Below the pieces are notes generated by a model that saw only the letters and a list, made by a program, of their open reading frames with translations, was not told the origin of the DNA and ran no database searches. From Sphingobium estronivorans (GTDB taxonomy: Bacteria; Pseudomonadota; Alphaproteobacteria; Sphingomonadales; Sphingomonadaceae), in the NCBI RefSeq assembly GCF_008692605.1, contig NZ_LFCT01000015.1, forward strand, positions 1-64,000: a stretch of DNA of 64,000 bases. The letters are read 5' to 3'. Both the position numbers and the translations under genes were made by a program. Of the stretch, positions 10,521-19,588 are shown in pieces. How positions within the stretch are numbered: position 1 is the stretch's first letter; each line of letters opens with the position of its first letter.

Positions 10521-13010
10521 TTAATGCGGCGGCAAAGGCTGATGCGCCACGCCCCAGCCGCGCAGGGCGCGGGAACCGGACCGCTGGAGCAATTCTGCCA
10601 CATCCTTCACTGTGAAATGCCCGGCACTCTCGATGTCCGCCAGTTCGTCCCAACCGACCGGCGCGGCGACCGGCGCCTGCTCGCGCGCCCGCGCGACATA
10701 GGGCAGCACCGCCGTCGCCCCCCGCTGGTTGCGCAGCCAGTCGATGAAGATGCGCCCCTTGCGCTTGGCCTTGCTCATCGTCGCGGTGAAGCGATCCGGC
10801 TCCGACGCCGCCAGCGCGCGGGCGAAGCGGTCCGCGAAATCCTTGACCTGCGGCCACTCCGCGTCCGGGGTCAGCGGCACGATGACATGCACGCCCTTCC
10901 CGCCCGACAACATGGGGAAGCTGACCAGCCCCAGATCCTCGAGCGCGCGGCGAATATCCCGGGCGGCCTTCTTCACATCCTCGAAATCCAGCCCTTCGTC
11001 GGGATCGAGATCGAACACCATGCGGTCGGGCCGCTCGACATCCTCGACCAGCGAACCCCAGCCGTGAAATTCGATGGCCCCCATCTGGACGCAGGCGATC
11101 AGGCCGTCCGTTTCATCGATATAGAGATAATCTTCCCGGGTTCCGTCCTTTTCGCGGATCGGCACATGTTTCACATGCTCCCCGAAGCTGCCGCTGTCAT
11201 GCTTCTGGAAAAAGCATTTCTTCGCCCGCCCCTGCGGACAGCGGACCAGGCTGATCGGGCGGCCGGCAATCCAGGGCAGCATCGCTCCGCCCATCGCCGC
11301 ATAATAGTCGGCAAGCTGCCCCTTGCTGATCTTCGCCTCGGGAAAGATCAGGCGATCGGGGTGGCTGATCGTGACAGCGCTTTGGGGTTGCGGTGCAGGC
11401 ATGGCTTTCTCGCGTGTGACGTCCCGGGCCTTCTTGTCCTCGCGCAGGCCCAGGAAGCTGGCATGGCGGACCACATTGTCGGCGGTGAATTCGGCAAAGG
11501 CGATTTCCGCGACCAGATCGGGCCGAACCCATAGCGCGCCCCGAGCCTCGCTGCGGGGAACGGAAAGCGGCGCGGTCTTGCGGGATCGCCGGTTGAGCGC
11601 GGCGATCAGCGTCTCGCTGTTTCCGGCGTTGAAGCCGGTCCCGACCTTTCCGGCATAGACAAATCCATCGCCCTTCCTCTGCGCGAGCAGCAGATTGCGG
11701 ATGGTGCGGCCCGACGCGCTGCTCGGTGTCCAGCCGACCAGGACGAACTCCTGCCGCCTTGTGCATTTGATCTTGAGCCAGTTCTTCGTGCGCGCGCCGC
11801 GATAGGGCGCGTCCACGCGCTTGGAGACGATCCCCTCCTGCCCCGCCTCGCACAGCGCCTGGAACAGCTTTTCGCCTGCCCCCACGACATGATCCGCGAA
11901 ATGAATAGGGGCGGTCCCTTCGCCCAGCAGCGCGGCGAGTTTTTCCTTGCGGGCAATGTTGGGCAGCGCGGTCAGGTCTCGTCCGTCGAGATGAAGCAGA
12001 TCGAAGGCGAAGAGGTGGAGCGCCGCCTTCCCCTCCCCCTTGAGCGTGCGCTGAAGGGTGGAGAAGTCGGGATTGCCCTGCTCATCCAGCGCCACGATCT
12101 CTCCATCGATCAGCGCCGCCGGAAGCGCCATGTCGCTTATCCCGGACGCAATTGTGGCGAAGCGGTCGGTCCAGTCGAGGCCGCTGCGGGTAAAGATCGT
12201 CACCTTGCCGCCCGACACCGAGAGCAGGCAACGATAGCCGTCATATTTGATCTCGTGCATCCAGCCATTGCCGGCCGGAACGGCATCGACCAGAGTGGCG
12301 AGTTGGGGCGGCTGGAAAGCGGGCTGCCGACGCGTTTTTCTTTTGGCCTGCGGCTTGGCGGGGGTGGCGGCATCGGCCTGCGCCATGGCGGCGTCGAACG
12401 CCTTGCCCTTCTTGCCCTTCAAGGAAATGGCCGGGGCGTCCGCGGCGATTTCCGCCATGCTGCGGCCGCTTCTGACGCTCGTGAGCGCACGCGCCGTCAG
12501 GGCGTCGGCGGCGCCCGCATGGGCATCGTCGATCTTGCGCAGCAGCCAGTTTTCATGCTTCTCCCGACCGCGCGGCTTCAACCGGATCAGCAGCCATTCG
12601 CCCTGCATCCGCGTCCCATGCAGGATGAAATGAAGATGCCCCTTTGCCAGATCCTTCGCGCTTTTGCCCGGCACCGGCTCCCATGTCCCCTCATCCCAGA
12701 GCATCACCGTGCCGCCGCCATATTCGCCCTTGGGAATGGTCCCCTCGAAACCGGCGTAGGAAATCGGATGATCCTCCGTCCGAACGGCCAGTCGCTTGTC
12801 GTCGGGGTCGAGGCTGGGTCCGCGCGTCACAGCCCAGCTTTTCAGCACGCCATCCATTTCCAGCCGAAAATCATAATGCAGCCGGGTCGCGTCATGCTTC
12901 TGGACGATGAAGCTGTTGCCATGCGCACGCCCCCGCCTGCCCGTCGGTTCCTTGGTGCGGGTGAAATCGCGCTTGCGGTTATAGGCGCGTAAGGGGTCGG
13001 CCTCCGCCAT
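10521..13010 (-). CDS. ligD: DNA ligase D, multifunctional NHEJ enzyme
   Basis: An 829-residue three-domain LigD of bacterial non-homologous end joining. The N-terminal 3'-phosphoesterase domain (about 1-185) shows HDATRLHYDFRLEMDGVLKSWA and GTIPKGEYGGGTVMLWDEG. The central ATP-dependent ligase domain (about 230-520) has the nucleotidyl-lysine motif EIKYDGYR (Lys near 254), DGEIVALDEQG and EGIVSKR. The C-terminal AEP-type polymerase domain (about 540-829) contains GRPISLVRCPQG, FFQKH and the metal motif MVFDLDPDEG. The order PE-ligase-polymerase is a known permutation. It starts 3 nt after the ku stop codon, so the two are co-translated and probably work together at double-strand breaks. Confidence 0.96.
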   Translation of the reverse strand: MAEADPLRAYNRKRDFTRTKEPTGRRGRAHGNSFIVQKHDATRLHYDFRLEMDGVLKSWAVTRGPSLDPDDKRLAVRTEDHPISYAGFEGTIPKGEYGGGTVMLWDEGTWEPVPGKSAKDLAKGHLHFILHGTRMQGEWLLIRLKPRGREKHENWLLRKIDDAHAGAADALTARALTSVRSGRSMAEIAADAPAISLKGKKGKAFDAAMAQADAATPAKPQAKRKTRRQPAFQPPQLATLVDAVPAGNGWMHEIKYDGYRCLLSVSGGKVTIFTRSGLDWTDRFATIASGISDMALPAALIDGEIVALDEQGNPDFSTLQRTLKGEGKAALHLFAFDLLHLDGRDLTALPNIARKEKLAALLGEGTAPIHFADHVVGAGEKLFQALCEAGQEGIVSKRVDAPYRGARTKNWLKIKCTRRQEFVLVGWTPSSASGRTIRNLLLAQRKGDGFVYAGKVGTGFNAGNSETLIAALNRRSRKTAPLSVPRSEARGALWVRPDLVAEIAFAEFTADNVVRHASFLGLREDKKARDVTREKAMPAPQPQSAVTISHPDRLIFPEAKISKGQLADYYAAMGGAMLPWIAGRPISLVRCPQGRAKKCFFQKHDSGSFGEHVKHVPIREKDGTREDYLYIDETDGLIACVQMGAIEFHGWGSLVEDVERPDRMVFDLDPDEGLDFEDVKKAARDIRRALEDLGLVSFPMLSGGKGVHVIVPLTPDAEWPQVKDFADRFARALAASEPDRFTATMSKAKRKGRIFIDWLRNQRGATAVLPYVARAREQAPVAAPVGWDELADIESAGHFTVKDVAELLQRSGSRALRGWGVAHQPLPPH

Positions 13011-13013
13011 GGA

Positions 13014-13844
13014 TCATGCCCGTTTGCGCGCGGGCGTCTTGCGGGCGCGCGCACCGCCGCTATCGACCGATTTCTTGAGGGCCGCCATCAGGTCGATCAC
13101 ATTGCCGCCGCGGCGGGCGGGCGCGTCTTCCTTATCCTCGATGATGCGACGGCCCTTCGATTTCTTCTTCTTCTCGATCAGCCGTTCCAGCGCGTCGACA
13201 TAGCGGTCGTGAAAACTGTCCGGCTTGAACGGCGCGGTCTTTTTCTCGATCAGCGTTTCAGCCAGGTCGAGCAGTTCGGCGTCCGGCCTTGCATCTTCTA
13301 TGTCGCGGAAATAGCCCTGAGCCCGGTTGACTTCATCGGCATAGCGCAGCGTCTCCAGCACCATGCCCCGGCCGCAGGGCTTCAGCGAGACGATATATTC
13401 CCGCCCCCGCATCGCCAACTGGCCGAGGCCGACCTTCTTCGTGCGTCGCAGCGCCTCCCGCAGCACGATGAACGCTTCCTCGGCCAGATCGTCGGCCGGG
13501 ACGACATAATAGGGCCGCTCATAATAAAGCACGTCGATCTCGCTCGCGTCGACAAACTGGGTGAGTTCGAGCGTCTTCTTGCTTTCAAGCTTCACCGCCT
13601 CGATCTCTTCGGGCTGAAGCAGCACATAATCGCCCTTCGCGACTTCGTAGCCCTTGACGATGTCCTCCGGCTTGACGGGGCCGAGGCCGGGAACCGTCTT
13701 CTCGTAACGGACGCGCTTGCCGCTGGGCTGATGAATCTGGTGAAAGGCGATCTGCGCGCCTGATTTGGTGGCGGCGTAGATTTCCACCGGGATGGATACC
13801 AGCGCCAGACGGATCTGGCCCTGCCAATAAGCGCGCGCGGCCAT
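13014..13844 (-). CDS. ku: Non-homologous end-joining protein Ku
   Basis: A 276-residue bacterial Ku, which homodimerises on DNA ends and recruits LigD. The diagnostic N-terminus is MAARAYWQGQIRLALVSIPVEIY, with IAFHQIHQPSGKRVRYEKTVPG and the KGYEVAKGDYVLLQPEEIEAV core. A basic C-terminal tail (KKKKSKGRR..., ending GGARARKTPARKRA) probably adds DNA affinity. The ATG at 13844 follows AGGAGG; an open upstream extension to 13952 has no family character. First gene of the ku-ligD operon, divergent from a sugar porter. Confidence 0.96.
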   Translation of the reverse strand: MAARAYWQGQIRLALVSIPVEIYAATKSGAQIAFHQIHQPSGKRVRYEKTVPGLGPVKPEDIVKGYEVAKGDYVLLQPEEIEAVKLESKKTLELTQFVDASEIDVLYYERPYYVVPADDLAEEAFIVLREALRRTKKVGLGQLAMRGREYIVSLKPCGRGMVLETLRYADEVNRAQGYFRDIEDARPDAELLDLAETLIEKKTAPFKPDSFHDRYVDALERLIEKKKKSKGRRIIEDKEDAPARRGGNVIDLMAALKKSVDSGGARARKTPARKRA

Positions 13845-14047
13845 GAGCGTGCTGCCTCCTTTGCCAGAGCGAAATGCATGAAGGATCATGCAGGTTCCGG
13901 TGGGGAACCGCACGCAAGGGGTTGACGGAGCATCACCTTGTCGAGCAGCCATGGGCAGGCGACCTCTTCGCCTTCGATCCCGGCGTGCGTGGCCGGCCCG
14001 GCCATATCGCGGCCATTTTCAGAACGATAAGCAGGGAAGGACAGGAA

Positions 14048-15460
14048 ATGACCGAAGGGAGTGCCGAGAGGGTGAATATGGCCTTCATTGCCGCGATCGT
14101 CGCCGTGGCGACCATCGGCGGGTTCATGTTCGGCTATGACAGCGGCGTCATCAACGGCACGCAGAAGGGGCTGGAAAGCGCCTTCGCCCTCGGCAAGCTG
14201 GGCATCGGCGTCAATGTCGGCGCAATCCTGGTGGGATCGTCCATCGGCGCCTTCCTGGCCGGGCGGATGGCCGATCTGATCGGGCGACGCGGCGTGATGA
14301 TGCTGGCGGCGGTGCTGTTTCTGGTGAGCGCCTTGCTCGCCGGGGCCGCCGGCTCTTCGGCGATCTTCATTTTCGCCCGGATCGTCGGCGGCCTGGGCGT
14401 CGGCGCAGCAAGCGTCATTTCCCCTGTCTATATTTCCGAAGTGACCCCGGCGGCAGTGCGCGGACGCCTCTCCAGTGTGCAGCAGGTGATGATCATTTCC
14501 GGCCTGACCGGCGCCTTCGTCGCCAATTTCGTGCTGGCGCGCCATGCAGGCGGATCGACGGCGGAGCTGTGGCTGGGCTTTCCCGCCTGGCGCTGGATGT
14601 TCTGGTTGCAGGCGATCCCGGCGGCGATCTACTTCACCGCGCTGCTGGCGATCCCGGAAAGCCCCCGCTATCTGGTGACGCGCGGGCAGGATGAACGCGC
14701 CCACAAAGTCCTGACCCGCCTCTTCGGCGTCGAGGAGGCGACGCGCAAGGTCGCGGAAATCCGCGCCAGCCTGGCCGCCGACCATCACCGGCCCACGCTG
14801 TCCGACCTGATCGACAAGAGCAGCGGCAAAATCCGCCCGATCGTCTGGACCGGCATCGGTCTGGCCGTGTTCCAGCAACTCGTCGGCATCAACGTCGTCT
14901 TCTATTATGGCGCGACGCTGTGGGAAGCGGTCGGTTTTTCCGAGGATAATGCGCTTCAGATCAATATCCTCTCCGGTGCCCTGTCGATCGGCGCCTGCCT
15001 TGGCACCATCGCGCTGGTCGATCGGATCGGGCGCAAGCCGCTGCTGCTGATCGGATCGGCGGGCATGGCCGTGACGCTGGCGACGGTGGCCTATGCCTTT
15101 TCCACGGCGATCACGGGCCCGGCGGGCGGCGTCCTGCTGCCGGGCAATAATGGCCTGATCGCCCTGATCGCGGCCAATCTCTATGTGATCTTCTTCAACA
15201 TGAGCTGGGGTCCGATCATGTGGGTGATGCTGGGGGAAATGTTCCCGAACCAGATCCGGGGTTCGGGCCTCGCCATCTCGGGCTTTGCACAATGGATGGC
15301 CAATGCGGCGATTTCGGTGAGCTTTCCGGCCCTCGCGGTGTCGCCGGGCCTGCCGGTGACTTATGCGGGCTATGCGATCTTCGCTGCCATTTCCTTCTTC
15401 TTCGTCCGCGCCCTGGTGCATGAAACCAAGGGCCGAGAGCTGGAGGACATGGTCGGCTGA
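14048..15460 (+). CDS. Sugar porter of the major facilitator superfamily
   Basis: A 470-residue, 12-helix sugar/proton symporter-like protein. Sugar-porter signatures are present: GYDSGVINGT in helix 1, GRMADLIGRRG after helix 2, GRLSSVQQVMIISG, PESPRYLVTRG before the central loop, QQLVGINVVFYYG in helix 7, DRIGRKPLLLIG, and VHETKGRELEDM at the end in place of the usual PETKG. The ATG at 14048 follows GGGAAGGACAGGAA. GalP/XylE-like substrates (hexose or pentose) are likely, but the sugar cannot be told from sequence. No catabolic genes adjoin it. Confidence 0.9.
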   Translation: MTEGSAERVNMAFIAAIVAVATIGGFMFGYDSGVINGTQKGLESAFALGKLGIGVNVGAILVGSSIGAFLAGRMADLIGRRGVMMLAAVLFLVSALLAGAAGSSAIFIFARIVGGLGVGAASVISPVYISEVTPAAVRGRLSSVQQVMIISGLTGAFVANFVLARHAGGSTAELWLGFPAWRWMFWLQAIPAAIYFTALLAIPESPRYLVTRGQDERAHKVLTRLFGVEEATRKVAEIRASLAADHHRPTLSDLIDKSSGKIRPIVWTGIGLAVFQQLVGINVVFYYGATLWEAVGFSEDNALQINILSGALSIGACLGTIALVDRIGRKPLLLIGSAGMAVTLATVAYAFSTAITGPAGGVLLPGNNGLIALIAANLYVIFFNMSWGPIMWVMLGEMFPNQIRGSGLAISGFAQWMANAAISVSFPALAVSPGLPVTYAGYAIFAAISFFFVRALVHETKGRELEDMVG

Positions 15461-15572
15461 ATGCCTTCGCAGCTGGACAAGGGACGCTGCGGAAACCGCA
15501 AATCCGATGAAGCGCTTCCGCAGCGCGACAAAATCGCCTAAGCTGTCACGCTCAGCAGCTATAGGAGCGTTG

Positions 15573-15896
15573 ATGCAATTTCTGCGGACTGCCTTCTGGG
15601 TCGTCATCGCCGTCGCCCTCGCCTTTTTTTGCATGGCGAATTATGTCCCGGTGACCGTTCGCCTGTGGGGCGATCTCGTCATGGAAACCAAGCTGCCCGT
15701 TTTGCTGGTCGGCGCCTTTCTTCTGGGGGCGCTGCCCTTCTGGATCATGGCGCGGGCCACGCGCTGGCGGATGAAGCGCCGGCTGGAAAATGCCGAGCGC
15801 GCGCTGGCCGCCGTAACTGCAACCCCTCTTCCCGTGCCCGCCGCCGACAGTCCGGCAGCGGCCACCCCTCCCCTTTCCGCCACAGGACAAGCATGA
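15573..15896 (+). CDS. LapA-domain (DUF1049) inner-membrane protein
   Basis: A 107-residue protein with two transmembrane helices, the second starting KLPVLLVGAFLLGALPFWIMA, then a basic segment (RATRWRMKRRLENAERAL) and a proline/alanine-rich tail. This is the LapA/DUF1049 pattern (FFCMANYVPVTVRLWG). Family members such as E. coli LapA act in lipopolysaccharide assembly control. AGGAG at 15563-15567 sets the ATG at 15573. Its stop overlaps pyrF as ATGA, a pairing common in alphaproteobacteria. Confidence 0.82.
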   Translation: MQFLRTAFWVVIAVALAFFCMANYVPVTVRLWGDLVMETKLPVLLVGAFLLGALPFWIMARATRWRMKRRLENAERALAAVTATPLPVPAADSPAAATPPLSATGQA

Positions 15897-16567
15897 CCAG
15901 CCCGATTTACGTCGCCATCGATACGCCCGACTTGCGCAAGGCCCAGGATCTTGCGCAACAGGTGCGCCATCATGTGGGCGGGCTGAAGCTGGGCCTGGAA
16001 TTTTTCTGCGCCCACGGCCAGCATGGCGTGCATGAGATGATGAAGTTCGGCCTGCCGATCTTCCTCGACCTGAAGCTCCACGACATTCCCAACACCGTCG
16101 CCAAGGCCGTGCAGGCGCTGCATGTGCTGGAGCCCGCGATCCTGACCGTCCATGCGGCAGGCGGGCGCGCCATGCTGGAGGATGCGAAGGCGGCGGCGGG
16201 CGTCAACACGAAGGTCGTGGCCGTGACGGTCCTCACCAGCCTCGACAATGGCGACCTGACCGACATCGGTGTGGGCGGCAAGGCGGAGGAGCAGGTGTCG
16301 CGATTGGCCGATCTGGCGCGCAGCGCCGGTCTGGACGGGATTGTCTGTTCCGGGGAAGAAGTGGCGCTGGCGAAACGGACCTGGCCGGACGGTTATTTCG
16401 TCGTGCCGGGCGTACGGCCTGCGGGCGGTGCCATGGGCGATCAGAAACGCGCGGTGACGCCGCGCGAGGCGCTGGATCGCGGCGCATCGATTCTGGTGGT
16501 CGGTCGGCCGATCAGCCTGGCGGACAGGCCGGACATGGCGGCGCGGGAGATTGAGGCGACGCTGTAA
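15893..16567 (+). CDS. pyrF: Orotidine 5'-phosphate decarboxylase
   Basis: Final step of UMP synthesis (OMP to UMP plus CO2). The 224-residue TIM-barrel protein has the catalytic D-x-K-x-x-D motif in FLDLKLHDIPNTV (Lys61), the GLKLGLEFF strand-2 motif, and the phosphate-binding PGVRPAGGAMGDQKR and ASILVVGRPI loops. The ATG at 15893 overlaps the lapA-type stop codon by 4 nt, implying translational coupling. Confidence 0.95.
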   Translation: MTSPIYVAIDTPDLRKAQDLAQQVRHHVGGLKLGLEFFCAHGQHGVHEMMKFGLPIFLDLKLHDIPNTVAKAVQALHVLEPAILTVHAAGGRAMLEDAKAAAGVNTKVVAVTVLTSLDNGDLTDIGVGGKAEEQVSRLADLARSAGLDGIVCSGEEVALAKRTWPDGYFVVPGVRPAGGAMGDQKRAVTPREALDRGASILVVGRPISLADRPDMAAREIEATL

Positions 16568-16609
16568 GCCGACAGGGTTGAGCGGCGTGGCTATGAAAGC
16601 GCCCTTCTC

Positions 16610-16736
16610 GAGCAAGCTGCGTTAAATCAGACGCAGGCCGCTTGCTCACCTCCTTTGTTGTCGCATCGTTTTTTACGAAAAACCCGGGCTCGGAGTCACG
16701 TGCCTCCGGCTCGCCCACTTTTTCGCACGATGCTCC
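16610..16736. repeat. Dispersed multi-hairpin intergenic repeat, copy A
   Basis: The first half folds as GAGCAAG...TGCGT-(8 nt)-ACGCA...CTTGCTC (16610-16647). The second half carries a longer imperfect inverted repeat from GTCGCATCG to TTTCGCACGATGC. The same arrangement with shared blocks (TTGTTGTCGCATC, CGCACGATGCTCC) recurs at 55875-55996. It is non-coding and lies between pyrF and a thioesterase gene. It belongs to the palindromic intergenic repeats often seen in alphaproteobacteria. Confidence 0.75.
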
Positions 16737-16769
16737 AGCAATTTCCTCGCTCTCCGATGGCCCGTCGCT

Positions 16770-17189
16770 TTACCGGCAGGGCCTTTCCTCGTCGGGCGCG
16801 AAGAAACGCTGGATGACGTCCCGCGCCAGCCTCGCAGGACGCAGGGTCGCCGCGTCGAGGCAGCACCAGCTCGACTTGACCTCCGCCAGAACCTCTTCGC
16901 CCCGGCGGATCACCGTGTCGTAAAACGCCCGCGTTCCCTGCACCTTTTCGAGCAGGACGGTCGCGATCACATCGTCGTTGAGGAAGGTCGGCTTGCGGTA
17001 GGTGATCTCATGCTTGAGCGCGACCCAGAGATGCCGCGCCACGGCCTCTGTGGGGGCGAAGGCACGCCAATGATCCAGCACCGCCGCCTGTACCCATTTC
17101 AGGTAGCTGGCGTTGTTGACATGACCCATGAAGTCAATGTCGACCGGTTCGATGCCGACCGCATAGCTATGAGGAATCGCGTTACTCAC
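16770..17189 (-). CDS. Hotdog-fold acyl-CoA thioesterase (4HBT/YbgC-like)
   Basis: A 139-residue single hotdog domain. The N-terminal DIDFMGHVNNASYLKWVQAAVLDHW carries the catalytic Asp and the H-V-N-N-A-x-Y pattern of 4-hydroxybenzoyl-CoA-type thioesterases. KHEITYRKPTFLNDDVIATVLLEKV and TRAFYDTVIRRGEEVLAEVKSSWCCLDAATLRPARL complete the fold. It hydrolyses acyl-CoA or acyl-ACP thioesters in the cytoplasm; chain length cannot be predicted. No operon partners. Confidence 0.85.
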   Translation of the reverse strand: MSNAIPHSYAVGIEPVDIDFMGHVNNASYLKWVQAAVLDHWRAFAPTEAVARHLWVALKHEITYRKPTFLNDDVIATVLLEKVQGTRAFYDTVIRRGEEVLAEVKSSWCCLDAATLRPARLARDVIQRFFAPDEERPCR

Positions 17190-17369
17190 AAGATATTCGG
17201 TAACAGGTCGGCAACGCCCCCGATAGAGGCGCCGCGACGGCCCGTGAGCTTTGCGCCACGACAGGGACGCGTCATGAAGCGGACTCCTCGGCCGCTTGAA
17301 AACGCTCAGGACCGCATCGGCTGGCGCGAAGTCGGGGCCGACCTTTTCGTGGCCAGCCCCTTCCTTCGA

Positions 17370-18038
17370 TCAGAAGCGCACGCCGACGCTGGCAACCACC
17401 TGATGACGATCGGTATCGATGCCGAATTCCTCGCTGGTCGCGCCGTTGGCAAAGTCGATATGCGCATCGTTATATTTGGAATAGCGATATTCCACCTTGG
17501 CGAAGGTGTTGGCGCTGATCGCCCGCTCCACGCCCGCGCCGATGCGCCAGCCGTCCAGTTTGAACGAGGTGTCGGTCACTTGATTGGTGTCGCCCGCCAG
17601 CACGCCCAGCTTGCTGTTGGTATAACCGCCCTTCACATAAACCAGGGTCTGCGGGTTGGCGAGGATGCCGGCACGGGCGCCGATATAGAGATCGCGGCCC
17701 TGCTTGACCCGGCCAAAGCCGAACTGGTCGGTGAGGTTGCGGCGGCTGCTCTTCGCGGTGGAGTCGGTGAATTCGCCCTCCACGCCGACCACCGCGCTGC
17801 CGAGATTGACGTCATAGCCCGCGCCAACGCCGTAAAGCAGGCCGTCGATGGACTGATCGTCCCGATCATTGTCGTTATCGACGCTGCTGCCCGCGCCGAT
17901 ATGATCATAACCAAGGATCGCTTCGACGCGGGGTCCGGTGAAGGTGGGGGCGGGTTCCTGCGCCAGAGCGGGGCTGGCGACCGCGCCACCGGCCAGAAGG
18001 GTGGCGATCATGATCTTTCGCATTTTGGAATACTCCAT
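17370..18038 (-). CDS. Outer-membrane beta-barrel protein (Omp25/opacity-like)
   Basis: A 222-residue exported protein with signal peptide MRKIMIATLLAGGAVASPALA, starting five residues in. The mature part shows alternating strand patterns such as VEAILGYDHIGAG, GVGAGYDVNLGSAVVGVEGEF, RDLYIGARAGILANPQTLVYVKGGY, and ends in VASVGVRF with the terminal Phe expected of an outer-membrane protein. The length fits an 8-strand barrel. The ATG at 18038 follows AGGGAGG at 18049-18055; the ATG at 18023 with GGAG is a fair alternative. No specific ligand can be inferred. Confidence 0.83.
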   Translation of the reverse strand: MEYSKMRKIMIATLLAGGAVASPALAQEPAPTFTGPRVEAILGYDHIGAGSSVDNDNDRDDQSIDGLLYGVGAGYDVNLGSAVVGVEGEFTDSTAKSSRRNLTDQFGFGRVKQGRDLYIGARAGILANPQTLVYVKGGYTNSKLGVLAGDTNQVTDTSFKLDGWRIGAGVERAISANTFAKVEYRYSKYNDAHIDFANGATSEEFGIDTDRHQVVASVGVRF

Positions 18039-18192
18039 TCTTCTTTTTCCTCCCTGTCAGAGGGAAGACGTTGAAGTCATGGAACAGCCGTCAGGTTGCA
18101 TGAACCTCAGATAAACGATTGATAATGTTGCATTGATGCCACAAAATCGACTCCGCTCGACCCAAAAGCGAGCGGTATGCACGATAAGCCGA

Positions 18193-19587
18193 TCAGCATT
18201 CCACGACATTGACGGCCAGGCCGCCGAGCGAGGTTTCCTTGTAGCGACTGGCCATGTCCTCGCCGGTCTGGCGCATGGTTTCGATGACCGCGTCGAGGCT
18301 GACGATATGGCGGCCATCGCCCTGGAGCGCCAGATAGGCGGCGTTGATTGCCTTGACCGCGCCCATGGTGTTGCGCTCGATACAGGGAATCTGGACAAGG
18401 CCGCCGATTGGATCGCAGGTCAGGCCGAGATTATGTTCCATGCCGATTTCAGCGGCATTTTCGACCTGCTGATTGGTGCCGCCCAACACAGCTGCGAGGC
18501 CAGCGGCAGCCATGGAACAGGCGACGCCGACTTCGCCTTGGCACCCCATTTCGGCGGCGGAGATAGAGGCGCGCTTCTTGTAGAGGAAGCCGATGGCGGC
18601 GGCGGTCAACAGGAAGCGGCGTTCCCCTTCCCGGTCGGCTCCGGGAACGAAGCGGCGATAATAGTGCAGGACCGCCGGGATGACGCCCGCCGCGCCATTG
18701 GTTGGCGCGGTGACGACACGGCCGCCTGCGGCATTTTCCTCATTCACCGCCAGCGCGAACAGGCTCACCCATTCGAAGATCTGCGCCGGGCCAAGAGCGT
18801 TTTTCTGAAGAACCAGCCGGTTATGGATGGTGCGGGCGCGGCGCCGGACCTTCAGGCCGCCCGGCAACAGCCCCTCTTCCTTCAGGCCGCGATCGATAGA
18901 GGCACTCATGGCATCGATCACATTGTCCAGAAAGGCTTCGCTTTCCTGCTGGGTGCGCCATGCCCCCTCATTGCGCAGGACCAGCGTGGCGATGCTGAAA
19001 CCGGTCGCTTCGCCCAGCGCCAGCATCTCCGCGCCCGAGGAGAAGGGATGCGGCTGAACGACATTGTGACCGAGCGGCGTGCCGTCGGCGATGGCGACCG
19101 TGTCGGGCAGCACGGCGCCGCCGCCGACCGAATAATAATCGCGGACCAACGGCGCTTCCTCGCCGTCGAACCAGGCCGAAAAGCGCATGCCGTTGCTGTG
19201 CGCCTCCAGAAACTCGCCCATGCGGAAGAGAAGGTCGGTCGTCTCGTCAAAGGGGATGAAGAGATTGACGGCGCTGCCTGCGCGAATGCGGCCTTCGCTG
19301 CGGATGGCGTCGAGGATCGCGGGAATGGCGTCCGGATCGACGCTTTCCGGGCGATAGCCGGACAGGCCGAGCAGGATGGCGGTATCGGTGGCATGCCCCT
19401 TGCCGGTCAGCGCCAGCGATCCGTACAGTTCGCACTGGACGCGCAGCGGGGTCGCGGGCAGCGAATCCATGAACATCAGCGCAGCGCGCATCGGGCCGAC
19501 CGTGTGGGAACTGGACGGACCGATGCCGATGGTGAACAGGTCCATGACGCTGATGGCGGCAGCGGCGTCGATGCGGGACTTGGCCAA
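18193..19587 (-). CDS. sdaA: L-serine ammonia-lyase (L-serine dehydratase)
   Basis: An iron-sulfur L-serine dehydratase converting serine to pyruvate and ammonia. The N-terminal [22 protein letters not shown] is diagnostic. Cysteines likely to hold the 4Fe-4S cluster are in [17 protein letters not shown] and [19 protein letters not shown] propose a TTG start at 19587, one base after the tamB stop with AGGAT upstream, giving 464 residues; the ATG at 19545 lacks a ribosome-binding site. It is thus the third gene of a tamA-tamB-sdaA run, an odd partner for outer-membrane assembly genes. Confidence 0.9.
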   Translation of the reverse strand: MAKSRIDAAAAISVMDLFTIGIGPSSSHTVGPMRAALMFMDSLPATPLRVQCELYGSLALTGKGHATDTAILLGLSGYRPESVDPDAIPAILDAIRSEGRIRAGSAVNLFIPFDETTDLLFRMGEFLEAHSNGMRFSAWFDGEEAPLVRDYYSVGGGAVLPDTVAIADGTPLGHNVVQPHPFSSGAEMLALGEATGFSIATLVLRNEGAWRTQQESEAFLDNVIDAMSASIDRGLKEEGLLPGGLKVRRRARTIHNRLVLQKNALGPAQIFEWVSLFALAVNEENAAGGRVVTAPTNGAAGVIPAVLHYYRRFVPGADREGERRFLLTAAAIGFLYKKRASISAAEMGCQGEVGVACSMAAAGLAAVLGGTNQQVENAAEIGMEHNLGLTCDPIGGLVQIPCIERNTMGAVKAINAAYLALQGDGRHIVSLDAVIETMRQTGEDMASRYKETSLGGLAVNVVEC

Positions 19588-19588
19588 C

